Source of the DNA: Roseivirga sp. UBA6061
GTDB taxonomy: Bacteria > Bacteroidota > Bacteroidia > Cytophagales > Cyclobacteriaceae
DNA length: 64,000 nt
Direction: 5' to 3'
Assembly: GCA_002427745.1 (NCBI GenBank)
Contig: DIYF01000018.1
Coordinates: forward strand, 99,294-163,293
In this document: positions 55,248 through 63,508 of the stretch, piece after piece
How positions within the stretch are numbered: position 1 is the first letter of the stretch
Layout: each line of letters opens with the position of its first letter
Program-made: the position numbers and the translations under genes
Notes under the pieces: generated by a model
Databases searched by the model: none
Seen by the model: the letters and a program-made list of their open reading frames with translations, nothing else
Told to the model about the DNA's origin: nothing

Positions 55248-57134
55248 TCAGGACTTCTTTAAAACGATTTGTTCGTTATTCATTCTCACCAGCGATTGAT
55301 AGAATTGCTGATAGGCTTCAAAGCTTTCTTTTTCCAGATAGAGAAAATCTGATACGATTTCTTTTTCGAGCCGTATGCTTTGACCTTCTACCTCATAGCT
55401 CATCTTATAGCGGGTATTATCATAGTCTACCTCTGTGCTCTCCGGCATAAAATCCACTTCATAGCCTTCAGGAATTTCCAGTGTGCAGGTAAATCTATAG
55501 GTGTGCTTATAATCCTGCTGTACCGGCTGGGTCCGCTTTTCAATATCATCAATCTGATACTCACTGATGGACGGGTCAAGGTTGAGGTTGATGTACAGCT
55601 TGTTACCGGCCATGATCAGATCGTTTTTGAAATGGGCATCGAAGCGCAACCTTACTTCTGTTTCTCCTTCTTCTTTTTGCTCATTAAAGTAGGCCGAGCT
55701 CTTTTTACCAAGCGCCAGATGATTTTGAACAAAGTTGGTCTTGTTGCGAAACTCATGCACCATTCTGTCGCGAAAATACTCTTCTCTCAGGTAGCCACGG
55801 AGTCGGGTTTCATTCGTCCCCTGTAGCATGCCGTTTGAAACTTTGAGGCTGACCTTATCCTCGCGTATATTCAGGTCACTGGCAGTTTCAGGCACCTTTA
55901 CTATTTCGTATTCAGAGTCACTCAGTCGAATCAGCGCCTCTTTGCCCTGCAGTAACCGGGGGGAGGTACCCAGTGACAAATTGCTGTTGGTGGGGTCGAG
56001 AAAGGTAAAACCATTGTCACCATCTCTGATGGCGCAAATCATATGGTTATCTGCCACCGTAGTGGGCACATCGTAATAAGAGTAGGGCTTGCTGTTGGTA
56101 CCTGCCCAGACGAGGTAGGCGGGTATATCGGCCATTTGCAGCATGGTGCGTAAAAGGTTGGCCATGTCTTTGCAGTCTCCGTATTTTCTGTTGAAAACAT
56201 CGCCTGCCGAGCGGGGAATAAAACCTGCCATACCGTTTTCAAAAGCGATGTACTTAATGTTGGCCTGGGTCCAGCGGTAGATTTTTTTGATAAGCTCCTC
56301 CCGGCTTTGCGTATCTTTTTTAAGCTCGGCCACCTGCAGCTTCAGCGCTTCCAGATTGTCATCAGTTGGCATGCGATTAATAAGGCTGTTGTACCATTGA
56401 AATAGGTCATCGGTGTTTTTCGTGACCCGCGTTCTGGTATTGCCCGTTTTGTAAGAGGCTATTCGCAGTATAATGTGAGGGGCGAAGTACTGAAATGACG
56501 GGGCATCGCTGTCGTATTCACGGGCTTCCAGGTCGCTGAGCTGCCAGGTATACCTGATACTATTCTTAAGCGTGTCCCGGGTAAAGTTCAGGTCCAGTGT
56601 TTCAGTACCGAAAAGACTGTACTCTATTTCTACATCCGAAGGAAAGGAAACGGAGAAAGAGGATTTTTCAACGGGATGCCGGTCATCAAAGAAAAAAGAA
56701 CCGATGATGTGCGGATCGGTGATAGATTTGGTATAGCTGAGCTCGCCTATGGCCTCAGGAGCAACTGCGGGAAAAATAAACTCCTGCTTTTTGTAGCCAC
56801 CGTAGAAAATGCCCGGCATCACCATGTCCTGTGTTTCAAATACTTTGACAAAGTGCTTCTTGTACCTGCCCTTTTTGTCTAATACCCGGGTTTGCGCCTC
56901 GATTTTTAGCAGAGGGTTCAGGCTGGAATAATAGACTGACTCCGATGTGTGTCGATTGATGTTTTTCAGAAATTTTTTCGTCAGCTGGTTTTCTTCACTG
57001 ATCACCAGGCGTTTCTGAACCAGGGAAATACTGATATCTCTTTTCTTTTCAAGGATAATTACCTCCTGAGCCTCAGCACTTATTGACAATACTGAGAAGG
57101 TCAGGCTGAACATAAACAGCAGATAATTCTTCAT
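55248..57134 (-). CDS. Exported DUF3857 / transglutaminase-like protein with intact triad
   Basis: 628 residues from the ATG at 57134. A 52-codon upstream in-frame extension exists, but only this Met gives a signal peptide (MKNYLLFMFSLTFSVLSISAEAQ). DUF3857 domain about 40-235; transglutaminase-like core about 275-385 with Cys321 (YGDCKDMANLL), His364 (ADNHMICAI) and Asp380 (FLDPTNS), a full triad; then a C-terminal beta-rich region. Members are periplasmic or surface proteins of Bacteroidota, and substrates are mostly unknown. First gene of the pair with the degenerate paralogue downstream. It is divergent from permease 19, sharing a 274-bp region in which I find no UAS or sigma-54 element. 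Confidence 0.9.
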   Translation of the reverse strand: MKNYLLFMFSLTFSVLSISAEAQEVIILEKKRDISISLVQKRLVISEENQLTKKFLKNINRHTSESVYYSSLNPLLKIEAQTRVLDKKGRYKKHFVKVFETQDMVMPGIFYGGYKKQEFIFPAVAPEAIGELSYTKSITDPHIIGSFFFDDRHPVEKSSFSVSFPSDVEIEYSLFGTETLDLNFTRDTLKNSIRYTWQLSDLEAREYDSDAPSFQYFAPHIILRIASYKTGNTRTRVTKNTDDLFQWYNSLINRMPTDDNLEALKLQVAELKKDTQSREELIKKIYRWTQANIKYIAFENGMAGFIPRSAGDVFNRKYGDCKDMANLLRTMLQMADIPAYLVWAGTNSKPYSYYDVPTTVADNHMICAIRDGDNGFTFLDPTNSNLSLGTSPRLLQGKEALIRLSDSEYEIVKVPETASDLNIREDKVSLKVSNGMLQGTNETRLRGYLREEYFRDRMVHEFRNKTNFVQNHLALGKKSSAYFNEQKEEGETEVRLRFDAHFKNDLIMAGNKLYINLNLDPSISEYQIDDIEKRTQPVQQDYKHTYRFTCTLEIPEGYEVDFMPESTEVDYDNTRYKMSYEVEGQSIRLEKEIVSDFLYLEKESFEAYQQFYQSLVRMNNEQIVLKKS

Positions 57135-57408
57135 CGACCGATACTTTTTCAAAACACTGCGGGGTATCGTTTCAACACTCTTATTTGATACCGAATACCT
57201 GTAAAGGAGATTGACAGGTAAGACATGCTGAAAGTACAACTTTGAAGTAAGATTAAAAAGAAGCCTGTTGGTAAAATCAGGGGGATGCATGATGGGTCAG
57301 TTTTCTGATCAGTATGTTCAACCCCCTTTTTGACACTCGTCCCAGGTGAAAGTGCATTTGTAACGTCAGACAATATCTTGTCTGGAGAAACCTCATTTGT
57401 CTCAATCC

Positions 57409-59736
57409 ATGCTTAAGAATCATATCCGTATTGCTTTCAGGAGCCTCAGAAACGATGGCCTCTTATCTGTTATTAACTTTTCCAGTCTTGCCATAGGCCT
57501 GGCCGCTGCCCTGATCATCTTTCTGTACGTGGGCAATGAACTTTCTTATGATAAATTCTCTACGGCTGACCGAACCTATCGTCTCGAAATGAGACAGATC
57601 AGTGATCAATCGCCTAAGTGGGCCATCAGTCCGTCAGACTGGACCTTCAAGTATGCCGGTCGTATCAGTAACATCGAAGATTTTGCCCATGTGGATACCT
57701 ATCCCGGAAACACCCTGGTGAAGGTAGGAGACCGGGAATTTTTCGAAGATGATATTTTCAGATCTAATGAGACGATCATTGACCTGCTTGATCTGAAAAT
57801 GACAGGGCCCTCCTCTGAACTCTCATTGACAGGTCCTAAGAAGGTAATTCTCTCCGGAGCCTATGCTCAAAAGTATTTTGGTGACGATGATCCTGTGGGG
57901 CAGTTTTTGTCCGTGGGGGGAGAAGATGGCTTTGTGGTCAGTGGCGTATTTGTGATGACCACTCCTTCACATATCAAGCCGGGTATGATTGTATCCAGGG
58001 AGATTAAGCAGGAGGGAATGGGCTGGCTCTACAATTATGTGCGCCTTAGCAAGGGGACTGACCCCAAAGCGGTAGAAGTACAAATCAATGAAATGGCTAC
58101 CGAGCTGCAGGCTACTTTCTTCACAGATACGGAATATACGTTGATCCCTATGGATGAGGTGTATTTTCATTCCAAATCCAAGTATCAGTTGTCATCACAG
58201 GGAGATCTCACCTCGGTTTATGTCTTTACTACCATAGGTTTTATGATCCTGATGGTCACCATGATTAACTCGGTAAACCTTACTTCGGCCACTCTGCTCA
58301 GAAGGTCTCAGGAAGTAGCTGTGCGCAAAGTGCTGGGGGCCTTCAAAAGACAAATGATTTCCAGGTTCCTGCTGGAGACAGGAATGATCATGACCACTGC
58401 CTATCTGCTGGCCTTTGTACTGGCCTATAACCTCCTGCCTCTGATCAACCGGACGCTGGGGCTTGAGCTGGGTTTTGATGCTTCGGGGGCCATGGTTCTC
58501 GTGACCACTGCTGTTTTCATCATAGCCGGTATGCTTGCCAGTATTTTCCCGGCTCTTTACCTCACAAGGCAGGGTTTGACGAAGAGTCTGAAAAGTAAGA
58601 AGAGCAAGAGGGCGGTATCTCCGCTTATTCTCTTTCAGTTCGTGATTTCTACGGTGTTGATTGTGGGCACATTTCTGGTAAAGGATCAACTCAGCTTTCT
58701 GAAAAACAGAGACCTGGGCTACGGTCAGGACAGGGTTCTATTTATCAATGTGCTTGACTCTGATATCAAGGATAAAGGGTCTGAGTATAGAAAGCGCTTT
58801 GAACAGCATCCTTCCATTCTATACACAGCCACCAGTATGGGAGCACCGGGTGACCCGGCCATGATGGGGAATCAAAATGCCTGGGCTGAGGGTATGGCTG
58901 CGGATGAGAATGTGTTTTTGCCACTGTATTCCGGTGATGAGCATTTTGTGGAAACCCTGGGGCTGCGGCTCGTAGCAGGTAAAGGTTTCGCTGAGGGAGC
59001 CAGTTTGGGAGATGATAATACCCCCAGGTCTGTGCTCGTCAATGAGACTGCCGTGCGCCAGTTTGGCTGGGAAGACCCTATTGGCAAGCGAATGAAAATC
59101 TCAGGAAATGACCACAGGGTTATAGGCGTGGTTGCAGACTTTCATTTTTTGTCTTTGCAGAACAGCATTGGTCCACTTGCCATTTCCTACGGTGAAAATA
59201 ACTATATGATCGCCTTGCGTATGAGGTTGGATGGCGTACAGGCTGCCATGCAGTTTGTGGAAGAGCAATGGGAAACTATGGATCCGGTAAAACCCATGGA
59301 TGCCTTTTTCCTGGAAGACAACTTCAACAGGCAGTATGCCCACGAAGAGCGGCTTGACTTGATTCTGAATGTATTGACAGGCATTGCTTTGATTATCAGT
59401 GCTATTGGTACCCTCGCTATGGTGATCTTGATGGCAGAGCAACGCATCAAAGAAATCGGTATCAGGAAGGTACTCGGAGCCTCTGTACCGGCCCTGCTGC
59501 TTACCCTCAACAGCCAGATGATTAAAGTGCTGTTGCTGACCAATCTTATCGCTTTGCCCCTCAGTTATTTTCTTGCCGGAGAATGGTTGAAAACTTTCGC
59601 CTATGCGGTTAGTCCCGGTGTCGGCACCTTTGTTCTGGCTGCTGTCATTACTCTGGTGGTCTGTGTGGCAGCATTGGGCTATCATTCACTGCGTATGGCC
59701 CGCGCGAACCCCGTAGATACGCTCAAATATGAATAG
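57409..59736 (+). CDS. ABC permease 19 (solitary)
   Basis: 775 residues from ATG 57409, the shortest copy; a TTG four codons upstream is less likely because MLKNHIRIAFRSLRNDGLLS is the family start. Separated from the main array by the DUF3857 pair. Coupling motifs are RRSQEVAVRKVLGA near 298 (Gln for Lys) and RIKEIGIRKVLGA near 678. The first periplasmic domain is about 15 residues shorter than the average. Second-domain motifs NETAVRQFGWEDPIGKRM and VIGVVADFHFLSLQNSIGP are kept. The helix before the second coupling loop reads SAIGTLAMVILMAEQR, not the usual GLFGLA. C-tail NPVDTLKYE. No -24/-12 or palindromic site precedes it, so its control differs from operons 1-4. Confidence 0.94.
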   Translation: MLKNHIRIAFRSLRNDGLLSVINFSSLAIGLAAALIIFLYVGNELSYDKFSTADRTYRLEMRQISDQSPKWAISPSDWTFKYAGRISNIEDFAHVDTYPGNTLVKVGDREFFEDDIFRSNETIIDLLDLKMTGPSSELSLTGPKKVILSGAYAQKYFGDDDPVGQFLSVGGEDGFVVSGVFVMTTPSHIKPGMIVSREIKQEGMGWLYNYVRLSKGTDPKAVEVQINEMATELQATFFTDTEYTLIPMDEVYFHSKSKYQLSSQGDLTSVYVFTTIGFMILMVTMINSVNLTSATLLRRSQEVAVRKVLGAFKRQMISRFLLETGMIMTTAYLLAFVLAYNLLPLINRTLGLELGFDASGAMVLVTTAVFIIAGMLASIFPALYLTRQGLTKSLKSKKSKRAVSPLILFQFVISTVLIVGTFLVKDQLSFLKNRDLGYGQDRVLFINVLDSDIKDKGSEYRKRFEQHPSILYTATSMGAPGDPAMMGNQNAWAEGMAADENVFLPLYSGDEHFVETLGLRLVAGKGFAEGASLGDDNTPRSVLVNETAVRQFGWEDPIGKRMKISGNDHRVIGVVADFHFLSLQNSIGPLAISYGENNYMIALRMRLDGVQAAMQFVEEQWETMDPVKPMDAFFLEDNFNRQYAHEERLDLILNVLTGIALIISAIGTLAMVILMAEQRIKEIGIRKVLGASVPALLLTLNSQMIKVLLLTNLIALPLSYFLAGEWLKTFAYAVSPGVGTFVLAAVITLVVCVAALGYHSLRMARANPVDTLKYE

Positions 59737-59880
59737 AAGGCTTTGTATAAGGGCATAAGAGCTTTGCTGTGAAAGGCATTATCCCTTAACTCACTCTTTA
59801 ACACTACCTTAACACTGTTTAACTATCCGTTGTCAATGGTTACCTTGAGTTCTGGCTAAACTTGTGTCAAACGCAACGTC

Positions 59881-62313
59881 ATGATCAAGAATTACTTCAA
59901 AACGGCCTTTCGTAACCTGGTCAAGCACAAAGGTTACTCATTTATCAATGTTACAGGCCTGGCATTGGGTATTGCCTGCTGTCTGCTGATTATCCTTTAT
60001 GTGAAGGATGAGCTCACTTTTGATCGTTTTCACGACAATGGTGAGAATATCTACAGAATGCAGACCAGCATCACCATGAACGACAACAAGCAGGTTTTTA
60101 ATGCTGTCGGGCTGCCGGCAGGCCCTACCATGGCAGAGGCTCTGCCTGAAGTTGTAGATCAGGTACGCTACCGGTCCAGTGCTTTTGAAGTAAGAGTTGG
60201 CGAAAAGAAACTGAATGAGGGAGGAAGCTATTTTGTGGAACCCCAGTTTCTCAGTGTTTTTAATTTCCCGGCCAGAAAGGGAGATGGTGTTGCTGCACTC
60301 AGCAGCGGTACCGAAGTGGTGTTGACGGAAGAAGGGGCTGTCAAATATTTTGGTAAAGAAGATGCCATAGGAGAGACTATGGAAGTGAACATCAATGGCG
60401 TCTGGAAAGAATTTACCGTGGGAGCCATACTGCGGGATGTACCCAGTAATTCCACTCTTAATTTTAATATGCTGGTGCCTTTTCAGGCATACCTTACTGC
60501 CAATAACCGCCAGAGTAACAGTGCCAACGACTGGGGTCGGATTGAGTTAGGCTTTCAGACCTTTATTGTCACGGCTAATAACATCATTCCCGATACCCTG
60601 GTATCCAAAATCAATAAAGAAAGACTTTCCAGAATGGCCGGACCTATGGGGCAGATGATCCAGTTTGATCTGCAGCCTTTGGATCAGATGCACTGGGATA
60701 CCTCCATCAGCAATGGTGCCGGAATGCGTGAGGGGAGCAATAAAGTATACTCTATCCTGCTAAGTGGAATAGCCTTTGTGATTCTGATGCTGGCCTGTAT
60801 CAATTTTACAAATCTGTCGGTGGCCAGGGCCTTGCCAAGAGCCAAAGAGATTGGTGTGAGAAAGGTCATAGGTGCAGCCCGTAAGCAGCTCGTGTCGCAG
60901 TTTCTGAGTGAGGCACTGTTTGTGAGTATGATTGCCTTTGTTTTGGGACTTATCATTGCGCAGCTCGCATTGCCGGTTTTCGAAACGGTAACAGAAAAAG
61001 AATTCAGCGTGGCCATTATTGACGATCCGCTGTATGTGGTCATTGCCTTTGTGGTTGTACTGCTGGCGGCTTTTATTGCCGGTATTTATCCGGCTCTGAT
61101 GATCTCAAGGTTCAACACAGTGAGTGCCTTGAAAGGAAGCGCTGCCGGTGTAGGAAGTAAAAACTGGCTGCAGAAGGTCCTGGTGGTATTGCAGTTTACC
61201 ATTGCCGCTTTTATGATCATCGCGGTCTTCACCATGAACCGGCAAATTTCACACTTGATCAATGCAGACAAAGGCTATGACGATCGGAATGTGCTGTCTA
61301 TTCCTATGCAATACGATGAACGCCCCAATGAGGCGGGTGAGATTCCCGGAGATGGTGAGCGTATGATGAACCTGCTTAAAAATGAGCTGGCACAGAGTAC
61401 TTCCATTGAGTATGTAACCGGTAAGAGCAGAGGACTGAGCATGACCATGATGTTGAGCATGAATGAGGAAACAGGAGAGCGTCAGCAGGTAAGGACGTTT
61501 ATGGAACGCGCTGAGCCCGATTTCTTCAAGGCACTGGGTATGGAGATCATCGAGGGACGAAACTTCAATATTAGCAATGGAGAGGCTGAGCGCGACTATA
61601 TCATCGTAAATCAGCAGTTCGCTAAAAAGATGAACTGGGGCGATTCAGTGCTCGGGCGCAGGTTTGGTTTTGACGGTTCGCAGCAAGAGGTAATCGGGAT
61701 GGTGAAAGACTACAATTTCCAGTCTCTGGAAAGTGAGATTGATCCCATTGTAGTAAATCTGCGGAAGGACCAGGCCGTAGGGGAAGTGATTGTGAAGTTT
61801 AAGGAAGGCACGCTTACTCAATCAATCGCTGCGGTAGAGGCCGCCTGGAATAAATTCAATCCACTGGTACCTTTTGAGTATCAGTTGCTGGAAGAGATCA
61901 ACGCCAATCAATATGGCAATCAGGTGCGCTGGAGAAGTATTCTGGTTACGGCTTCACTTATTGCCATATCTATTTCCTGCCTGGGACTGTTCGGGCTGGC
62001 TTATATGGCTACACAGCGCAGGACCAAAGAGATTGGTGTAAGAAAAGTGCTGGGGGCTCCGGTTCCAAAGATTGTTTACATCTTATCCAGAGGCTTCTCC
62101 ATGCTCGTGCTGATATCCTTTGTAATTGCCTGTCCGCTGGCTTATTACGGGGCTGAGGAGTGGCTTAGTACTTTCCCATACCGCATTATGCTCCAGTGGG
62201 ATATGTTTGCCATTGCCGGTGTGATCACACTCTTTATAGCGATTCTAACCGTGAGCTTTCATGCTATCAAAACGGCTGTGTCCAATCCGGTGAAAGCTTT
62301 GAGGTACGAGTAG
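59881..62313 (+). CDS. ABC permease 20 (solitary, subfamily B)
   Basis: 810 residues, 144 bp after permease 19. N-terminus MIKNYFKTAFRNLVKHKGYSFINVTGLALGIACCLLIILYVKDELTFDRFH groups it with permeases 7 and 10-12, whose nearest member lies over 21 kb upstream. Coupling motifs are RAKEIGVRKVIGA near 320 and RRTKEIGVRKVLGA near 713. RDVPSNSTLNFNMLVPF replaces the ENHPSNSSF signature, and VIGMVKDYNFQSLESEIDP is a slight variant. SCLGLFGLAYMATQRR precedes the second coupling loop. C-tail NPVKALRYE. Upstream, a possible -7 TAAACTTG (59857-59864) is seen but no UAS. Its last 21 codons plus 72 bp of flank recur at 62444-62578. Confidence 0.95.
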   Translation: MIKNYFKTAFRNLVKHKGYSFINVTGLALGIACCLLIILYVKDELTFDRFHDNGENIYRMQTSITMNDNKQVFNAVGLPAGPTMAEALPEVVDQVRYRSSAFEVRVGEKKLNEGGSYFVEPQFLSVFNFPARKGDGVAALSSGTEVVLTEEGAVKYFGKEDAIGETMEVNINGVWKEFTVGAILRDVPSNSTLNFNMLVPFQAYLTANNRQSNSANDWGRIELGFQTFIVTANNIIPDTLVSKINKERLSRMAGPMGQMIQFDLQPLDQMHWDTSISNGAGMREGSNKVYSILLSGIAFVILMLACINFTNLSVARALPRAKEIGVRKVIGAARKQLVSQFLSEALFVSMIAFVLGLIIAQLALPVFETVTEKEFSVAIIDDPLYVVIAFVVVLLAAFIAGIYPALMISRFNTVSALKGSAAGVGSKNWLQKVLVVLQFTIAAFMIIAVFTMNRQISHLINADKGYDDRNVLSIPMQYDERPNEAGEIPGDGERMMNLLKNELAQSTSIEYVTGKSRGLSMTMMLSMNEETGERQQVRTFMERAEPDFFKALGMEIIEGRNFNISNGEAERDYIIVNQQFAKKMNWGDSVLGRRFGFDGSQQEVIGMVKDYNFQSLESEIDPIVVNLRKDQAVGEVIVKFKEGTLTQSIAAVEAAWNKFNPLVPFEYQLLEEINANQYGNQVRWRSILVTASLIAISISCLGLFGLAYMATQRRTKEIGVRKVLGAPVPKIVYILSRGFSMLVLISFVIACPLAYYGAEEWLSTFPYRIMLQWDMFAIAGVITLFIAILTVSFHAIKTAVSNPVKALRYE

Positions 62314-62385
62314 GTTGGCCCTAACCTCCTCAGGGTCCTGCTGCGCAGAGACCGCTGAGGGCGAGGGAGTTTGGTCCGACCACTT
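62251..62385 (+). repeat. 135-bp direct repeat, copy 1 (3' end of permease 20 plus flank)
   Basis: Spans the last 20 codons and stop of permease 20 and the next 72 bp. Copy 2 at 62444-62578 has the same length with six mismatches by my count, four in the coding part and two in the flank. Confidence 0.9.
62328..62360 (+). terminator. Hairpin after permease 20
   Basis: CCTCAGGGTC pairs with GACC-G-CTGAGG (one bulged G) around a 12-nt loop, 15 bp after the stop. The same hairpin recurs at 62521-62553 in the second repeat copy. No U-tract is seen. Confidence 0.5.
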
Positions 62386-62390
62386 ATTCA

Positions 62391-62413
62391 GTCGCTCGCA
62401 TTTCGCGAGTGAC
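62391..62413. terminator. Hairpin between the two repeat copies
   Basis: GTCGCTCGC and GCGAGTGAC form a 9-bp stem (one G-U) around ATTTC. It lies in the 58-bp segment that separates the repeat copies; function unknown, terminator or dispersed palindrome. Confidence 0.4.
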
Positions 62414-62443
62414 AAATCTACCCGTTAAAAGCCACTAGCCAGA

Positions 62444-62506
62444 GTGAGCTTTCTTGCCATCAAAACGGCTGTGTCCAATCCGGTTAAAGCCTTGAGGTAC
62501 GAGTAG
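62444..62506 (+). pseudogene. 3' remnant of a lost permease gene
   Basis: Encodes, in frame and ending in TAG, V-SFLAIKTAVSNPVKALRYE, the same C-terminus as permease 20 except His to Leu. Three of the four nucleotide differences are silent (third-position), which suggests that it diverged as part of a complete, selected paralogue before the rest was deleted. There is no open frame upstream of it. Downstream flank (to 62578) is also shared with permease 20. Alternative: simple duplication of the gene tail followed by drift. Confidence 0.75.
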
Positions 62507-62578
62507 GTTGGCCCTAACCTCCTCAGGGTCCTGCTGCGCAGAGACCGCTGAGGGTGAGGCAGTTTGGTCCGACCACTT
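62444..62578 (+). repeat. 135-bp direct repeat, copy 2
   Basis: Second copy of the permease 20 tail and flank. Its hairpin lies at 62521-62553, and its right end forms the left arm of the palindrome at 62561-62597. Confidence 0.9.
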
Positions 62579-62597
62579 TAAGTGGTCAGACCAAACT
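62561..62597. terminator. Bidirectional terminator-like palindrome
   Basis: AGTTTGGTCCGACCACTT and AAGTGGTCAGACCAAACT are 18-base complementary arms with one mismatch around a single T. It lies 3 bp from the stop codon of the minus-strand VOC gene and after the permease remnant, so it probably ends transcripts from both sides. Copy 1 of the 135-bp repeat has only the left arm. Confidence 0.65.
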
Positions 62598-62599
62598 GC

Positions 62600-63037
62600 T
62601 TAATGCTGCTGCAGATCCACGCTGATCATCCAGTTAATACCAAATTTATCGGTCAGCATACCGAAGTAAGAGCCCCAGAAGGTTTTGTCCATGGGCATAG
62701 TCACCTGGCCACCGGCAGAAAGTTCTGCCATCAGTCGGTCTGCTTCTTCGTTGGTATCGGTACCGATTGAAATGGAGAAGTTATTACCAACCTTGTAATC
62801 TGTAGCCCAGGGGCCGGCTACATCGCTTCCCATAAGCACGGTTTCCTTACTGATAGGCAATGACATATGCATGATCTTATTCTGATCTTCTTCTGATAGG
62901 GGAGGCATTCCTTCCTGTGGAGGCATTTCGCTGAACCGTCCTACGTAAGGGTATTCACCGCCAAATACAGATTTGTAAAAGTCAAAGGCTTCTTCGCAAT
63001 TGCCGTTGAAAGTGATGTAAATGTTAATGGTTGTCAT
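62600..63037 (-). CDS. VOC family (PhnB-like glyoxalase fold) protein
   Basis: 145 residues with the beta-alpha-beta-beta-beta repeat of the vicinal-oxygen-chelate superfamily, PhnB-like branch: opening MTTINIYITFNGNCEEAFDFYKSVFGGE, middle IMHMSLPISKETVLMGSD, end FWGSYFGMLTDKFGINWMI. Such proteins are small cytosolic, often dimeric; most have no proven activity and some resemble 3-demethylubiquinone methyltransferase domains. Metal ligands cannot be confidently assigned. It is last of three minus-strand genes, 74 bp downstream of the TPR gene. Confidence 0.92.
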   Translation of the reverse strand: MTTINIYITFNGNCEEAFDFYKSVFGGEYPYVGRFSEMPPQEGMPPLSEEDQNKIMHMSLPISKETVLMGSDVAGPWATDYKVGNNFSISIGTDTNEEADRLMAELSAGGQVTMPMDKTFWGSYFGMLTDKFGINWMISVDLQQH

Positions 63038-63111
63038 GAGTATTTGCTTTGATTAAAAAATGACTGATAGCCCAAGATAACTATTTTAAAAACCTGTCTG
63101 CAGACAGATCA

Positions 63112-63507
63112 TCAATGTCCGTGCGGATCAAAGTACGCTTCTATCGTCAGTGGGTCGGGTACTAAGGTGCGGGCTTTCTGAAAGTAGGCTGCGGCAGCAT
63201 CTCGCTCCCCGTTGATGTTCATCTTGGTAACTCCGATATTATAAAAAAGATTTCGGTCATTGGAACCCAGATTAGCCGCTTTAAGAAGTAACCACATGGC
63301 TTTTTTATGTTGCCCCTGATCAGACAGAACGGCACCGAGGTTGGTCAGTATGGCTGTGTTACCGGGATGAACTGATCGGAGTTCTTCCAGCATTTTTTGG
63401 GCAATTTTCAAGTTTGTTTTCCATCCAGAACCACCTTTCCAGGCTTCCCTGTAAACCTCCCGCACGATTTTCAGGCTGGCTTCAATATCGTTGTAGTCAA
63501 GGCTCAT
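63112..63507 (-). CDS. Small TPR-repeat protein
   Basis: 131 residues from the ATG at 63507; a longer in-frame extension to 63624 would overlap the preceding pseudouridine synthase gene and lacks homology-like content, so I prefer the internal Met (MSLDYNDIEASLKIVREVYREAWKGG). Two to three tetratricopeptide repeats are visible (AILTNLGAVLSDQGQHKKAMWLLLKAANL near 52-80; NLFYNIGVTKMNINGERDAAAAYFQKARTL near 86-115). Cytosolic, no signal peptide. The start lies 1 bp after the upstream stop, so it is translationally coupled to it. Role unknown; a protein-interaction scaffold by family. Confidence 0.8.
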   Translation of the reverse strand: MSLDYNDIEASLKIVREVYREAWKGGSGWKTNLKIAQKMLEELRSVHPGNTAILTNLGAVLSDQGQHKKAMWLLLKAANLGSNDRNLFYNIGVTKMNINGERDAAAAYFQKARTLVPDPLTIEAYFDPHGH

Positions 63508-63508
63508 G

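Noticed and set aside
59852..59866. Possible sigma-54 element upstream of permease 20 (TGGC-N7-GTG)
   Set aside because: The -12 part is GTG instead of TTG and no palindrome lies about 81 bp upstream; a TAAACTTG -7 box fits the same bases equally well.
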